A DNA stretch of 34,461 nt, from positions 1 through 34,461 of the forward strand of contig NZ_BAOL01000100.1 in NCBI RefSeq assembly GCF_000350145.1, given 5' to 3'. Numbering within the stretch: position 1 is the stretch's first letter; each line of letters starts with the position of its first letter. This document shows positions 1-8,101 of this stretch, piece after piece. The position numbers and the translations under genes are program-made. The notes under the pieces are model-generated. The model was not told where the DNA came from. It searched no databases and saw only the letters and a program-made list of their open reading frames with translations. This DNA is from Ilumatobacter nonamiensis YM16-303. Its GTDB lineage: Bacteria > Actinomycetota > Acidimicrobiia > Acidimicrobiales > Ilumatobacteraceae.

Positions 1-984
1 CACGTACACCGCTCCCGTCCCGCAGCTCGGACAACCGGCAGGGGCCGGGTTTCCCGGTGCGCTGATCGCCATCAGATTCCCTTCGACCACGACGGTCGTG
101 CCGAACTCGCTGCCGGCACTCGGGAAGTCGCCGATCCGCTGGGACTCGGAGATGTCGGGGTCGACCGTGATCGGGTAGGTCGCACCCGTCGTGTCGATGT
201 CGAGCACGATCGCGGACCCGTCGACCGACATCGCCGACGGCAGGACGACACCGTCCGCGTCCACGACGACGAGATCGCGGTAGGACACGACGCCGCCCCC
301 GTCGCGCACGATCACCACGTCGTCGGCCGACGTCGAGATCGGCTGTCCGCCTCCGACCTCGATCTCGATGGCCAACGCGTCGTCGGAACTCATCGGGGCG
401 TCGAGGGTGTAGCCGTGTTCGAATCCGCCGTCGGTCCGCCGGAACCACTCTTCGAGGTCGGGCCACGTGTTCACCGCTTCGCCATCACGCTGGACGATCG
501 AGGGGATGTCCGGGACGGCGTCGCCCACACGCGTCGTGGTGAACTCCACCGGCTCGATGGCAGTGCCGATCGTGGAGGTGTGCAGCGACGTCGTGCCCGA
601 TTCGAGCACGAGATCCATCCCGGCGCTCACGAGCCGGGCGGAGGGCGTTCCCAGCGGCTCGACGGAGGAACGAGGCAGACCGGAACCGGTCGTCACGGCG
701 ATGGACGTCGCGGGGTCCGTCGCGGCGACCTCGGTGTCGACGGGTGCCGACTCGGTCGGTGCGATCGACGGTTCGACGGTGTCCGAAGCGGGCGACGGTG
801 TGGGAGCGTCGACGACCACTGCTGCGGCGAGAGCCATGCACGCCGCGACGACGAACGGCCACCACGACGTGGTCACCGGCCGTCGGACCCGGCGCCGTTC
901 GGCGACCCGGGGTCGTGCCCATTGACGTTCGGCCGCGTCCCAATCGAAATTCTCGACGTCGCGATCAACCCTGCGTGTCACCAT
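1..984 (-). CDS. Membrane-anchored FG-GAP repeat surface protein, N-terminal part (C-terminus off the window)
   Basis: An open frame of 328 codons runs without a stop from an ATG at 984 to the window edge. The start is supported by AGGA seven bases upstream of the ATG, one of the few clear ribosome binding sites here. Residues 1-40 are charged and Arg-rich; residues 41-58 (WWPFVVAACMALAAAVVV) form one membrane segment, followed by a Pro/Ser/Thr/Asp-rich linker at about 60-95. A domain with a YPITVDP motif follows; that motif is common just before repeats in RHS-type and FG-GAP surface proteins. Residues 291-328 look like the first FG-GAP blade (GSEFGTTVVVEGNLMAISAPG, then GAVYV). FG-GAP repeats form integrin-type beta-propellers. 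The protein is probably a signal-anchored exported adhesin-like protein with cytoplasmic N-terminus. The ligand cannot be told and total length is unknown. Confidence 0.75.
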   Translation of the reverse strand, partial: MVTRRVDRDVENFDWDAAERQWARPRVAERRRVRRPVTTSWWPFVVAACMALAAAVVVDAPTPSPASDTVEPSIAPTESAPVDTEVAATDPATSIAVTTGSGLPRSSVEPLGTPSARLVSAGMDLVLESGTTSLHTSTIGTAIEPVEFTTTRVGDAVPDIPSIVQRDGEAVNTWPDLEEWFRRTDGGFEHGYTLDAPMSSDDALAIEIEVGGGQPISTSADDVVIVRDGGGVVSYRDLVVVDADGVVLPSAMSVDGSAIVLDIDTTGATYPITVDPDISESQRIGDFPSAGSEFGTTVVVEGNLMAISAPGNPAPAGCPSCGTGAVYV

Positions 985-1065
985 GTCGTGTTCCTGTCCG
1001 CCCGGTGGGACACGCCGTCTTGCGCGCCCCACGAGGGAGAGAACTAGCACGCCCGCTGACTCAAC

Positions 1066-1085
1066 TGTGGGTACGAGTACCCACA
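1066..1085. promoter_or_regulatory. Perfect palindrome between the FG-GAP gene and radA
   Basis: TGTGGGTAC and GTACCCACA are 9-base arms separated by GA. It lies 81 bases upstream of the minus-strand gene and 108 bases upstream of radA. There is no T-run on either side, so a protein-binding operator is more likely than a terminator. I do not recognise the regulator. Confidence 0.5.
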
Positions 1086-1117
1086 ACGACGAGAAGTTGC
1101 AGACGTCACACCCGAAT

Positions 1118-1164
1118 CTCCTCGATGTGCGCATGACGCGGTCGCGCGACCACTCTTCGAGGAG
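1118..1164. promoter_or_regulatory. Inverted repeat region upstream of radA
   Basis: CTCCTCGA (1118-1125) and TCGAGGAG (1157-1164) are exact inverted copies. Between them lies the 10-base palindrome GTCGCGCGAC (1141-1150). The 11-mer TGTGCGCATGA occurs at 1126-1136 and again at 1176-1186, exactly 50 bases apart, the second copy ending eight bases before the radA ATG. This packing of repeats in a short divergent region suggests regulation of radA, but no known box (for example an actinobacterial LexA box) is visible. Confidence 0.35.
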
Positions 1165-1193
1165 TGTGACACCCCTGTGCGCATGATGAGCCG

Positions 1194-2576
1194 ATGGCCG
1201 CGAAGTCCTCCAAGATCAAGACCCTGTTCGCCTGCTCCGAGTGCGGTGCGCAGACACCGAAGTGGGCCGGCCGGTGCACCGGGTGCGGGGATTGGAACAC
1301 GCTGGTCGAAGAGCTGTCGGGAGGCGCCGCCGACGCGACGGTGATTCCCCTCGCCCCGACCAGACGATCCGGCCCCGCTCGGATCGGCGAGGTGCGCACC
1401 GACACGGCACGTCCGATCTCGACCGGGATCGACGAACTCGATGTCGTGCTCGGCGGCGGCCTCGTCGCCGGGTCGGTCACCTTGCTCGGTGGCGAACCCG
1501 GAATCGGCAAGAGCACCCTGCTGCTCCAGTTGCTGGCGGCGCGGGACGACACCACCCTCTACGTCAGCGCCGAGGAGAGTGCAACGCAGGTCCGACTGCG
1601 CGCCGAACGGCTCGACGCGATCCGCCCGGATCTGTGGCTCCACGCCGAAACGTCGCTCCCCCACGTCATCAACGCGATCGACGAAACGCAGCCGCAACTC
1701 GTCGTCATCGACTCGATCCAGACGATGGTCGATCCCGAGCTCTCCTCGGCGCCGGGGTCGGTGGGTCAGGTGCGCGGTTGCGCGCACCGGCTGGTCAACG
1801 AGGCGAAGGAACGCAACATCGCCATCGTGCTCGTCGGCCATGTCACCAAGGACGGCAACCTCGCCGGGCCGCGCGTGCTCGAACACGTCGTCGACACGGT
1901 GCTCCAGTTCGAGGGCGACCGCCACCACGCGCTCCGTCTGCTCCGAGCGGTCAAACACCGCTTCGGGCCCACGAACGAACTCGGCCTCTTCGAAATGGTC
2001 GGCGCCGGGCTCGTCGCCGTGCCCGACCCATCGACGATGTTCCTCGCCGACCGTCGCACGGGGATCGCGGGTTCCGCCGTGGTTCCCACGATGGAGGGGC
2101 GACGGCCGATCGTCGTCGAACTGCAGGCGCTCACCTCTCCCGGCCTCGAGAACGTGCCGAAACGCCGCAGCGCGCAGGGCATCGACGGAGGACGCTTGTC
2201 GATGCTCATGGCGGTGCTCGGCCAACGCGGCCGGATCAAGGTCGGCGACCAGGACGTCTACGCATCGGCGGCCGGTGGAGCCAAACTCACCGAGCCCGGA
2301 CTCGACCTCGGAATCTGCCTCGCCGTCGCCAGCGCGATGAACGACATCCCACTTCCCGCCGACATGGCCGTCTTCGGCGAGGTCGGCCTGGGCGGCGAGA
2401 TCCGCCAGGTCAGCCACGCTCCCCGACGCGTCACCGAGGCGTCACGACTCGGATTCCGCCGGATCATCCTGCCGGCCAAGTCGCCCGATGCCGACGACGA
2501 GGTCGCCGGGCAGGTGCGGTTGATTCGCGTGTCGACGCTGACCGAGGCGCTGCGCGCGGCGACGCTGACCCCATGA
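1194..2576 (+). CDS. radA: DNA repair protein RadA (Sms), RecA-like branch-migration ATPase
   Basis: A 460-residue protein of usual RadA length. It has the four-cysteine zinc finger (C14, C17, C28, C31), a Walker A motif GEPGIGKST at 100-108, a Walker B strand ending LVVIDS near 169-174, the RadA signature KHRFG at 254-258 (the common form is KNRFG) and a C-terminal Lon-protease-like domain from about 280. RadA acts as a hexameric helicase that extends D-loops during homologous recombination in the cytoplasm. No Shine-Dalgarno is seen; CATGAT six bases before the ATG may be a -10 of a leaderless transcript. The next gene downstream lies 58 bases away with its own -10. RadA and DisA are often neighbours in actinobacteria and firmicutes, and DisA activity is known to be modulated by RadA in Bacillus and mycobacteria. 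Confidence 0.97.
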   Translation: MAAKSSKIKTLFACSECGAQTPKWAGRCTGCGDWNTLVEELSGGAADATVIPLAPTRRSGPARIGEVRTDTARPISTGIDELDVVLGGGLVAGSVTLLGGEPGIGKSTLLLQLLAARDDTTLYVSAEESATQVRLRAERLDAIRPDLWLHAETSLPHVINAIDETQPQLVVIDSIQTMVDPELSSAPGSVGQVRGCAHRLVNEAKERNIAIVLVGHVTKDGNLAGPRVLEHVVDTVLQFEGDRHHALRLLRAVKHRFGPTNELGLFEMVGAGLVAVPDPSTMFLADRRTGIAGSAVVPTMEGRRPIVVELQALTSPGLENVPKRRSAQGIDGGRLSMLMAVLGQRGRIKVGDQDVYASAAGGAKLTEPGLDLGICLAVASAMNDIPLPADMAVFGEVGLGGEIRQVSHAPRRVTEASRLGFRRIILPAKSPDADDEVAGQVRLIRVSTLTEALRAATLTP

Positions 2577-2621
2577 CGCGGCGCAGGGCCGTTCGACGGC
2601 AGCCTCGGTCGAGCCACTCGC

Positions 2622-2627
2622 TACGTT
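2622..2627 (+). promoter_or_regulatory. -10 hexamer TACGTT for the CMD-family gene
   Basis: Seven bases separate this TAnnnT hexamer from the ATG at 2635, which places the transcription start at or next to the start codon. No Shine-Dalgarno and no clear -35 are present. Confidence 0.5.
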
Positions 2628-2634
2628 CGAGTCG

Positions 2635-3225
2635 ATGAACTTCGCTGCCGACGATGCACCCGACTCTCCTCGACCGTCCGAGCCCCGCATCCAACCGATC
2701 ACCGAGTTCGACGGCGAACTCGCCGACATCATGGCCACGGCCCTCACCCACGACGGCACTCCGCTCAACATCTTCGGCACCCTGGGCAGGCACCCGAAGC
2801 TGCTCAAGCGTTTCAACCTGCTCGGTGGGTTCATCCTCAACAAGGGCCTCGTCCCCGAGCGTGAGCGCGAGCTGGTGATCCTGCGCGTCGGTGCCAATGC
2901 GCGCGCCGAGTACGAGTTCGGCCAGCACACGGTCATCGGACGGCGCTGCGGGCTCACCGACGACGAGATCGCCGCCCTCACACGCGACCCGTCGGATCAC
3001 GCATGGTCGCCCGCCGACCTGGCGCTGATCGCGCTCGCCGACGACCTCCACGACGATGACTGCGTGTCCGATGCGACGTGGTCGAGCCTTGCCGACACCT
3101 GGACCGACGAGGAACTGATCGAGTTGCTGGTGGTCGCCGGCTTCTACCGACTCGTGTCGGGATTCCTGAACAGCACCGGCGTTCGACTCGACGACGGGAT
3201 TCCCGGATTCCCGCCCGGCGCGTAG
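2635..3225 (+). CDS. Carboxymuconolactone decarboxylase (CMD/AhpD-like) family protein
   Basis: A 196-residue all-helical protein of the CMD superfamily. The core is at about 40-115: ERERELVILRVGANARAEYE, then FGQH and RCGLTDDEIAAL. The conserved block is YEFGQH (93-98), with Glu and His but no CxxC pair; it is therefore unlike the AhpD peroxidase and nearer to the uncharacterised YEWxxH group in actinobacteria. Function cannot be assigned beyond family; gamma-carboxymuconolactone decarboxylase itself is unlikely without aromatic-pathway neighbours. The gene sits between radA and disA, with gaps of 58 and 53 bases, and appears to have its own leaderless promoter. CMD proteins are frequent partners of ECF41 sigma factors, and an ECF41 gene lies about 4 kb away, but no ECF41-type promoter is seen here. 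Confidence 0.85.
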   Translation: MNFAADDAPDSPRPSEPRIQPITEFDGELADIMATALTHDGTPLNIFGTLGRHPKLLKRFNLLGGFILNKGLVPERERELVILRVGANARAEYEFGQHTVIGRRCGLTDDEIAALTRDPSDHAWSPADLALIALADDLHDDDCVSDATWSSLADTWTDEELIELLVVAGFYRLVSGFLNSTGVRLDDGIPGFPPGA

Positions 3226-3266
3226 GAGCCGCGGCCGTCCACTGATCGCGCTTCGTTCCCTGCCCC

Positions 3267-3272
3267 TAGACT
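3267..3272 (+). promoter_or_regulatory. -10 hexamer TAGACT for disA
   Basis: The hexamer ends six bases before the disA ATG at 3279, so the transcript would be leaderless. A weak -35-like TGATCG lies at 3243-3248. Confidence 0.55.
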
Positions 3273-3278
3273 CCCGAC

Positions 3279-4355
3279 ATGGAGCTGCGATACGGGAGCG
3301 CGAACGAGCAGATGCGCCAGGCTCTCGCCCGGATCTCACCGGGGACGCCGCTGCGTGACGGGATCGATCGGGTCGTGCGCGCGAAGGCGGGAGCGTTGCT
3401 CGTGCTCGACGACGGTCCCGACGTGCTGTCGATCTGCTCCGGCGGCTTCCTGGTCGACGCGCCGTTCAGCCCGCAGCGCCTGTCCGAGCTGGCGAAGATG
3501 GACGGAGCGATCATCATCTCGGGCGACGGCGGGCGGATCGCCCGGGCCAATGTGCACCTCGTTCCCGATCCGACCGTGCCGACCAGCGAGACCGGAACAC
3601 GGCACCGCACGGCCGAGCGCGTCGCCCGATCGCTCGATGTTCCCGTCGTGTCCGCCAGCGAGGAGATGGGCGTCATCAACGTCTACGCGGGCGGCGGAAA
3701 GCGCCAGCTGCAGGAGATCGGCCGTCTCCTCGAACGCGCCAACCAGGCGCTGCAGACCCTCGAGCGCTACAAGGTCCGGCTCGACGACGCGATGGCCAAG
3801 CTCACCGCCGTCGAGGTCGAGGACGTGGCAACGCTTCGCGACGTGGCCGCCGTCGTTCAGCGTGGCGAGATGGTGCATCGCATCGCCGACGAGATCGAGA
3901 CGATGATCGTCGAGCTCGGTGTGGACGCACGATTGCTCCGCCTCCAGCTCGACGAGCTCTACGGCGAGATCGACGACGAACTCGAACTCGTCGTGCAGGA
4001 CTACGTCGCCGACGACCGGACCCCGAGCGAGACGCTCGAGATCATGTCGCGTCTCACCGACGAAGAGACCCACGACCTTCGCAAGGCGGCCGAAGCACTG
4101 CACCGTCTCGAGGAGGACGACGACCTCACGATCTCGGTCGCCCCGCGCGGCCTGCGACTCCTGCACCGCACGAAACGCCTGTCGTCCGACTCGGCACTCG
4201 CCATCGCCGGACACTTCAACGGGCTGTCGAAGCTGCAACGTGCGACACTCACCGACCTGTCCGAGGTCGCCGGAATCGACGACGCCACCGCAGCCGAAGT
4301 GCGCGAGACACTGGCACGGGTGACCGAGTCGGCGATTCTCGACCAGTACAACTGA
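3279..4355 (+). CDS. disA: DNA integrity scanning protein DisA, diadenylate cyclase
   Basis: A 358-residue protein of full DisA length. DisA joins two ATP molecules into cyclic di-AMP and scans DNA for branched intermediates. The N-terminal DAC domain carries the DGA motif (75-77) and GTRHR (106-110) that bind and position ATP. A central helical linker (about 140-290) is followed by the C-terminal helix-hairpin-helix DNA-binding domain (about 307-348, with LTDLSEVAGIDDATAAEVRE). It forms octamers in characterised relatives. It is followed after ten bases by a 2-oxoglutarate oxygenase and then a SulP transporter, all on the same strand, so these three are probably one transcript. Confidence 0.97.
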   Translation: MELRYGSANEQMRQALARISPGTPLRDGIDRVVRAKAGALLVLDDGPDVLSICSGGFLVDAPFSPQRLSELAKMDGAIIISGDGGRIARANVHLVPDPTVPTSETGTRHRTAERVARSLDVPVVSASEEMGVINVYAGGGKRQLQEIGRLLERANQALQTLERYKVRLDDAMAKLTAVEVEDVATLRDVAAVVQRGEMVHRIADEIETMIVELGVDARLLRLQLDELYGEIDDELELVVQDYVADDRTPSETLEIMSRLTDEETHDLRKAAEALHRLEEDDDLTISVAPRGLRLLHRTKRLSSDSALAIAGHFNGLSKLQRATLTDLSEVAGIDDATAAEVRETLARVTESAILDQYN

Positions 4356-4365
4356 CGAGCGATCC

Positions 4366-5430
4366 ATGGCCGCCGCGTCCGCTGCTGGTTTCGACGAGAT
4401 CCCGATCGTCAGCCTCGGTGCGATCGCGGGACCGCCTGACCCGCGCCAGGAGCTCGCCGACACCGTTCGCCGCATCTGCCACGAGATCGGCTTCATGGTC
4501 GTGACCGATCACGGAGTCGACGACGCCGTCGTGGCCGACGTGTTCGACCTCATGCGCCGGTTCTTCGCGTTGGACGAGTCCGAGCGCGCCCTCATCGACA
4601 AACGCCGCTCTCCGCACTTCCGCGGCTGGGAGGCGGTCGGCTCGGAGTTCACCAACAACCGGGTCGACGTGCGCGAACAGATCGACGTCTGGTCGGAATG
4701 GCCAACGGCGACGACAACGAACGGACCCGTCCATGATCGGCTGCACGGGCCGAACCAGTGGATGCCCACCGAGGTCCTCACCGGCCAGCGCGAGATCACC
4801 GAACGCTGGATGGACGAACTCGGCTCGCTCGCCGATCGAATCCTGAGTCTCCTGGCCGCCGGCCTCGGTCTCGACGACGACTTCTTCGTCGATCTGTTCG
4901 GCGATCGGCCGATGTCGCTCACCAAGATGATCAACTACCCGCCCACTCCGACGGGAGGAGCGGGGGTCAATGCGCACCACGACACCGGATTCCTGACGCT
5001 GCTCGCCCCGGGCACGGTGGCCGGACTGGAAGTGCTCAACCCGGCCGGCGAGTGGATCGCGGTCCCGGCAGTGCCCGGATCCTTCGTGGTCAACCTCGGC
5101 GAGATGCTGCAGTCGATGACCGGGAACTACTTCGTCGCGACCGCCCATCGAGTGATCACGACCGAGCCGCGGATGTCGGCGGCGTACTTCCACGGACCAT
5201 CGCTCGACACGCCTCTCGAACCGATCGATCTCGATCGACGATTCGTCGATGCGGTCGCCGCCAGCCCGCGGCATTTCTCGGCGGGATTCATGGCGAGCGC
5301 AGCCGAGACGGAATCCGGTGTGAGTGAGATGGCGAGTCGGCACCGCGCCGACACCTACGGTCAGCAGCTGTGGAACTACTTCGTCCGCAGTTACCCCGAC
5401 AACGTCGCCCGTCATCACCCCGACGCGTGA
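4366..5430 (+). CDS. 2-oxoglutarate/Fe(II)-dependent oxygenase, isopenicillin N synthase-like family
   Basis: A 354-residue protein with an N-terminal DIOX_N domain (about 10-130, IPIVSLGAI and GFMVVTDHGV) and a C-terminal 2OG-Fe(II) oxygenase domain. The iron triad is intact: H204 and D206 in HHDTG, and H261 in TAHRV. The RxS pair that binds the 2-oxoglutarate carboxylate is R269-S271 (RMS). The fold is that of IPNS, gibberellin oxidases and ethylene-forming enzymes, so it most likely hydroxylates a small molecule, but the substrate cannot be read from sequence. It starts ten bases after disA and ends 22 bases before the SulP gene, which suggests co-transcription. No strong Shine-Dalgarno is seen. 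Confidence 0.88.
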   Translation: MAAASAAGFDEIPIVSLGAIAGPPDPRQELADTVRRICHEIGFMVVTDHGVDDAVVADVFDLMRRFFALDESERALIDKRRSPHFRGWEAVGSEFTNNRVDVREQIDVWSEWPTATTTNGPVHDRLHGPNQWMPTEVLTGQREITERWMDELGSLADRILSLLAAGLGLDDDFFVDLFGDRPMSLTKMINYPPTPTGGAGVNAHHDTGFLTLLAPGTVAGLEVLNPAGEWIAVPAVPGSFVVNLGEMLQSMTGNYFVATAHRVITTEPRMSAAYFHGPSLDTPLEPIDLDRRFVDAVAASPRHFSAGFMASAAETESGVSEMASRHRADTYGQQLWNYFVRSYPDNVARHHPDA

Positions 5431-5452
5431 CTCTCGGTCGAGGAGGCATCGC

Positions 5453-7153
5453 GTGACGGACGCAACGAGATCGACGTCGTTGGTGTCGCTGCCCGAGCGA
5501 ACGCTGACCTCCGTCATCCCGATCCTCGGCTGGCTCCGGCGCTACCGGTGGAAGCGCGATCTTCCCGTCGACCTCATCGCGGGACTCGCGCTGGCGGCAC
5601 TCCTGATCCCGGAGTCGATGGGCTATGCCGGGGTCGCCGGTGTCCCCGCCGAGGTCGGCCTGTACGCCGCTCTGGGAGCCGTTGCGGCCTACGCGATCAC
5701 CGGTGGTTCCTCGATCCTGGTGGTCGGGCCGGCGTCCGCCGTCGCCGCCCTGTCGGCATCGATCGTCGCGGACTTCTCCGGGGATGTCGACCCCATTGCG
5801 CTGACCTCCGCGCTCGCGATCACGTCGGGCGTGCTGCTGATCGTCGCCGGGATCCTGCGACTCGGATGGATCGTCAACTTCATCTCCCGGCCCGTGCTCG
5901 AAGCGTTCATCGCCGGACTCTCGATCTCGATCATCATCGGACAGCTCGACGGGCTCCTCGGTGTCGAGGTCGACGGCGAATCGGCCGTGGCGCAGTTCAT
6001 CGACATCGTGTCGAACGTCGCCGACTGGCAAGGGTGGACGGTGCTGATCGGCGTGGCAGCCGTCATCGCGCTGCTCCTGCTCGAACGGTACGCCGCACGG
6101 GTGCCGGCAGCGATCGTCGTGGTCGTGGCGGGCATCGTCATCGTCGAGATCCTCGACCTGGCGTCGCGAGGCGTCGAGGTGGTCGGCGACATCCCGCAGG
6201 GCCTCCCCGACGTCGGCGTCCCGGAGCTGTCCATGGCCGAGTGGCTCGAGCTGCTCGCCGGAGGATTGTCGCTGATGCTCGTCGGTTTCTCCGAGGGTTT
6301 CGCGGCGGTGTCGTCGGTCTCCTCCGCAACCGGTGAGGAGGTCGATTCGGACCAGGAACTGATCGGGAGCGGCGCGGCGAACGTCGCGAGCGGTCTCGTG
6401 GGTGGGCTCGCGGTGAGTGGCAGCCTGTCGAAGTCGGAGGCCTCGATCGCGAATGGCGCACGGAGCCAGATGGCCAACGTCGTCGGCGGCATCACCGTGC
6501 TCGCGACGCTGTTGTTCCTCGGGCCGCTGTTCGAGATTCTCCCCGAACCGGTCCTCGCTGCGGTGGTGATCGTGGCCGTCCTCGGTGCCGCGAACCCGAC
6601 CCGCGTGCTCGATCTGTGGGACGTGAACCGTGCCGACTTCATCGCGGGCGTCATCACCTTCGTGCTCGTGCTGGTGTGGGAGGCGCTGCCCGCGATGATC
6701 GTCGGGGTCGTGATCTCCCTGGCGTTCGTGGTCCGTCGCGCCAGCTTCCCGGACGTACTCGAGTTGTACCGCACGAGCGATGGCAGCTTCGTGGCCCGAG
6801 GCGACGAGGAGCTCGACGCGGCACCGGTCGACGGGGTCGCCATCCTGCGGTTCGAGGCACCGTTGATCTACGCGAACGCGGGTCGCCTGGTCCGCGGCTC
6901 GAAGGCGCTCATCGCCGCTCGGCCCGACGCGACACGATTCATCCTCGACGCCGAGATGGTGTCGGACCTCGACGCCAGTGGCGCCCGGGCACTCGCTGCG
7001 ATCGACGACGCCCTCCGCGAACGCGGGATCGAGATGCGGATCGCGCGGTTCCACCGCCGTGCCCGCCAGCAGGTACATCGTTCCAAGCTCCGAGCCCGAT
7101 TCGAGGGGCGCATCTTCCCGAGTCTCGACGCGGCCGTTCACGGCGACGCGTGA
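5453..7153 (+). CDS. SulP family anion transporter with C-terminal STAS domain
   Basis: A 566-residue inner-membrane protein. The GTG at 5453 is preferred to longer in-frame starts because GAGGAGG sits just upstream and the longer form would overlap the oxygenase gene. The membrane domain (about 35-430) begins with the SulP signature LPVDLIAGLALAALLIPESM and YAGVAGVPAEVGLYAA; a cytoplasmic STAS domain covers about 460-555. SulP members move sulfate, bicarbonate or other anions, usually with protons or sodium. There are no sulfur-assimilation genes nearby, so bicarbonate or an organic anion is equally possible. It is the last gene of the disA unit and converges on the ECF sigma gene. Confidence 0.93.
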   Translation: MTDATRSTSLVSLPERTLTSVIPILGWLRRYRWKRDLPVDLIAGLALAALLIPESMGYAGVAGVPAEVGLYAALGAVAAYAITGGSSILVVGPASAVAALSASIVADFSGDVDPIALTSALAITSGVLLIVAGILRLGWIVNFISRPVLEAFIAGLSISIIIGQLDGLLGVEVDGESAVAQFIDIVSNVADWQGWTVLIGVAAVIALLLLERYAARVPAAIVVVVAGIVIVEILDLASRGVEVVGDIPQGLPDVGVPELSMAEWLELLAGGLSLMLVGFSEGFAAVSSVSSATGEEVDSDQELIGSGAANVASGLVGGLAVSGSLSKSEASIANGARSQMANVVGGITVLATLLFLGPLFEILPEPVLAAVVIVAVLGAANPTRVLDLWDVNRADFIAGVITFVLVLVWEALPAMIVGVVISLAFVVRRASFPDVLELYRTSDGSFVARGDEELDAAPVDGVAILRFEAPLIYANAGRLVRGSKALIAARPDATRFILDAEMVSDLDASGARALAAIDDALRERGIEMRIARFHRRARQQVHRSKLRARFEGRIFPSLDAAVHGDA

Positions 7154-7154
7154 T

Positions 7155-7196
7155 CGACCGCTGAACGTCGCCCGTGGATTCCGCGGTCGGGCGGCG
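7155..7196. terminator. Possible bidirectional terminator between convergent genes
   Basis: Two overlapping stems can form in the 47-base gap: CGACCGC (7155-7161) with GCGGTCG (7183-7189), or CGTCGCCCG (7166-7174) with CGGGCGGCG (7188-7196, one G-T pair). There is no T-run. Its place between two convergent stop codons supports a termination role. Confidence 0.35.
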
Positions 7197-7200
7197 AGTG

Positions 7201-8097
7201 TCAGGCTCGCCAGCGCTCGTGGAAGCGGGCCAGCTTGTCCGGGTTGACGATCGTGAGGAACTCCGCGACCCGCCCGTCGCGCCAACCGATCACGTTGAGC
7301 AGGAACGGCTCGCCGTCGCGGACGATGTACAAGCCGGTCTGGCCGTTGACGCGCAACCAGTGGAGCTCGTCGCTCTCCCGGAGGTCGCGATTGGTCAGGT
7401 TGATGAGCAGCCGTGCGACCCGATCGGCACCGACGACCGGCCGACGGGCCGCATGACGTTCCGCGCCGCCATCGGAGATGTGGACGACATCGTCGGTCAT
7501 CATCGCCATCAACTCGTCGACGTCGCCGTTCACCACCGCTCCGAGGAACGCCGCCGACCACTTGTCCACGTCGTCCGGTTCGGGATCGATGCGCGGTCGA
7601 CCCGATCGGACTCGATCGCGCGCCCGCTTTGCGGTCTGGCGCGTCGCGGGCACCGACTTGCCGACGACGGTCGCGACCTCGTCGAACGGATACCCGAACA
7701 CGTCGTGGAGCAGGAAGACCGCCCGCTCGACCGGTCCGAGGGTTTCGAGGACGCGCAGGAGGCCCAGCTCCAACCCCTCCCCACCGATCGCGGAAGCAGC
7801 CGGATCGATCGGCGAATCGGCTGTGGGATCAACCGTCAACGGTTCCGGGATCCACGGTCCCACATACGTCTCTCGCCGCCGACGAGCCGAGGTGAGTCGA
7901 TCGATCGACAACCGCGTCGTGACGGTCGTGAGCCACGCGGCCGGATTCTCGACGTCGTCGAGTGTCGTGCCTTGCCACCGCAGCCACGCGTCCTGGACGA
8001 CATCGTCGGCATCGTCGGGAGTTCCCAGCATCCGGTACGCCAGCCGCATCAGACGCGGGCGCTCGGCCTCGAAGAACTCGGTGGCCTGCGAGCTCAT
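7201..8097 (-). CDS. ECF41-type RNA polymerase sigma factor with fused SnoaL-like regulatory domain
   Basis: A 298-residue sigma factor. Region sigma-2 is at about 5-70, sigma-4 at about 110-165, and a SnoaL-like C-terminal extension at about 180-298. Three ECF41 hallmarks are present: WIPEP (82-86, family form WLPEP) in the linker, DGG (209-211) in the extension and NPDKL (285-289) near the end. In ECF41 members the extension replaces an anti-sigma factor and tunes activity. The ATG at 8097 is preferred to a longer frame because GGTGA lies six bases upstream and it begins four bases after the oxidoreductase stop codon, which implies translational coupling. The upstream gene carries a promoter of ECF41 type, so the operon is probably autoregulated. 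The inducing signal is unknown. Confidence 0.94.
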   Translation of the reverse strand: MSSQATEFFEAERPRLMRLAYRMLGTPDDADDVVQDAWLRWQGTTLDDVENPAAWLTTVTTRLSIDRLTSARRRRETYVGPWIPEPLTVDPTADSPIDPAASAIGGEGLELGLLRVLETLGPVERAVFLLHDVFGYPFDEVATVVGKSVPATRQTAKRARDRVRSGRPRIDPEPDDVDKWSAAFLGAVVNGDVDELMAMMTDDVVHISDGGAERHAARRPVVGADRVARLLINLTNRDLRESDELHWLRVNGQTGLYIVRDGEPFLLNVIGWRDGRVAEFLTIVNPDKLARFHERWRA

Positions 8098-8101
8098 TCG
8101 T

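Noticed and set aside
1044-2417. Open frame of 457 codons on the minus strand opposite radA
   Set aside because: Overlaps the whole of a highly conserved gene and has no motif of its own.
5288-7561. Open frame of 757 codons on the minus strand opposite the SulP gene
   Set aside because: Arg/Asp/His-rich with no family motif; it mirrors the codon-position GC bias of the real gene on the other strand.
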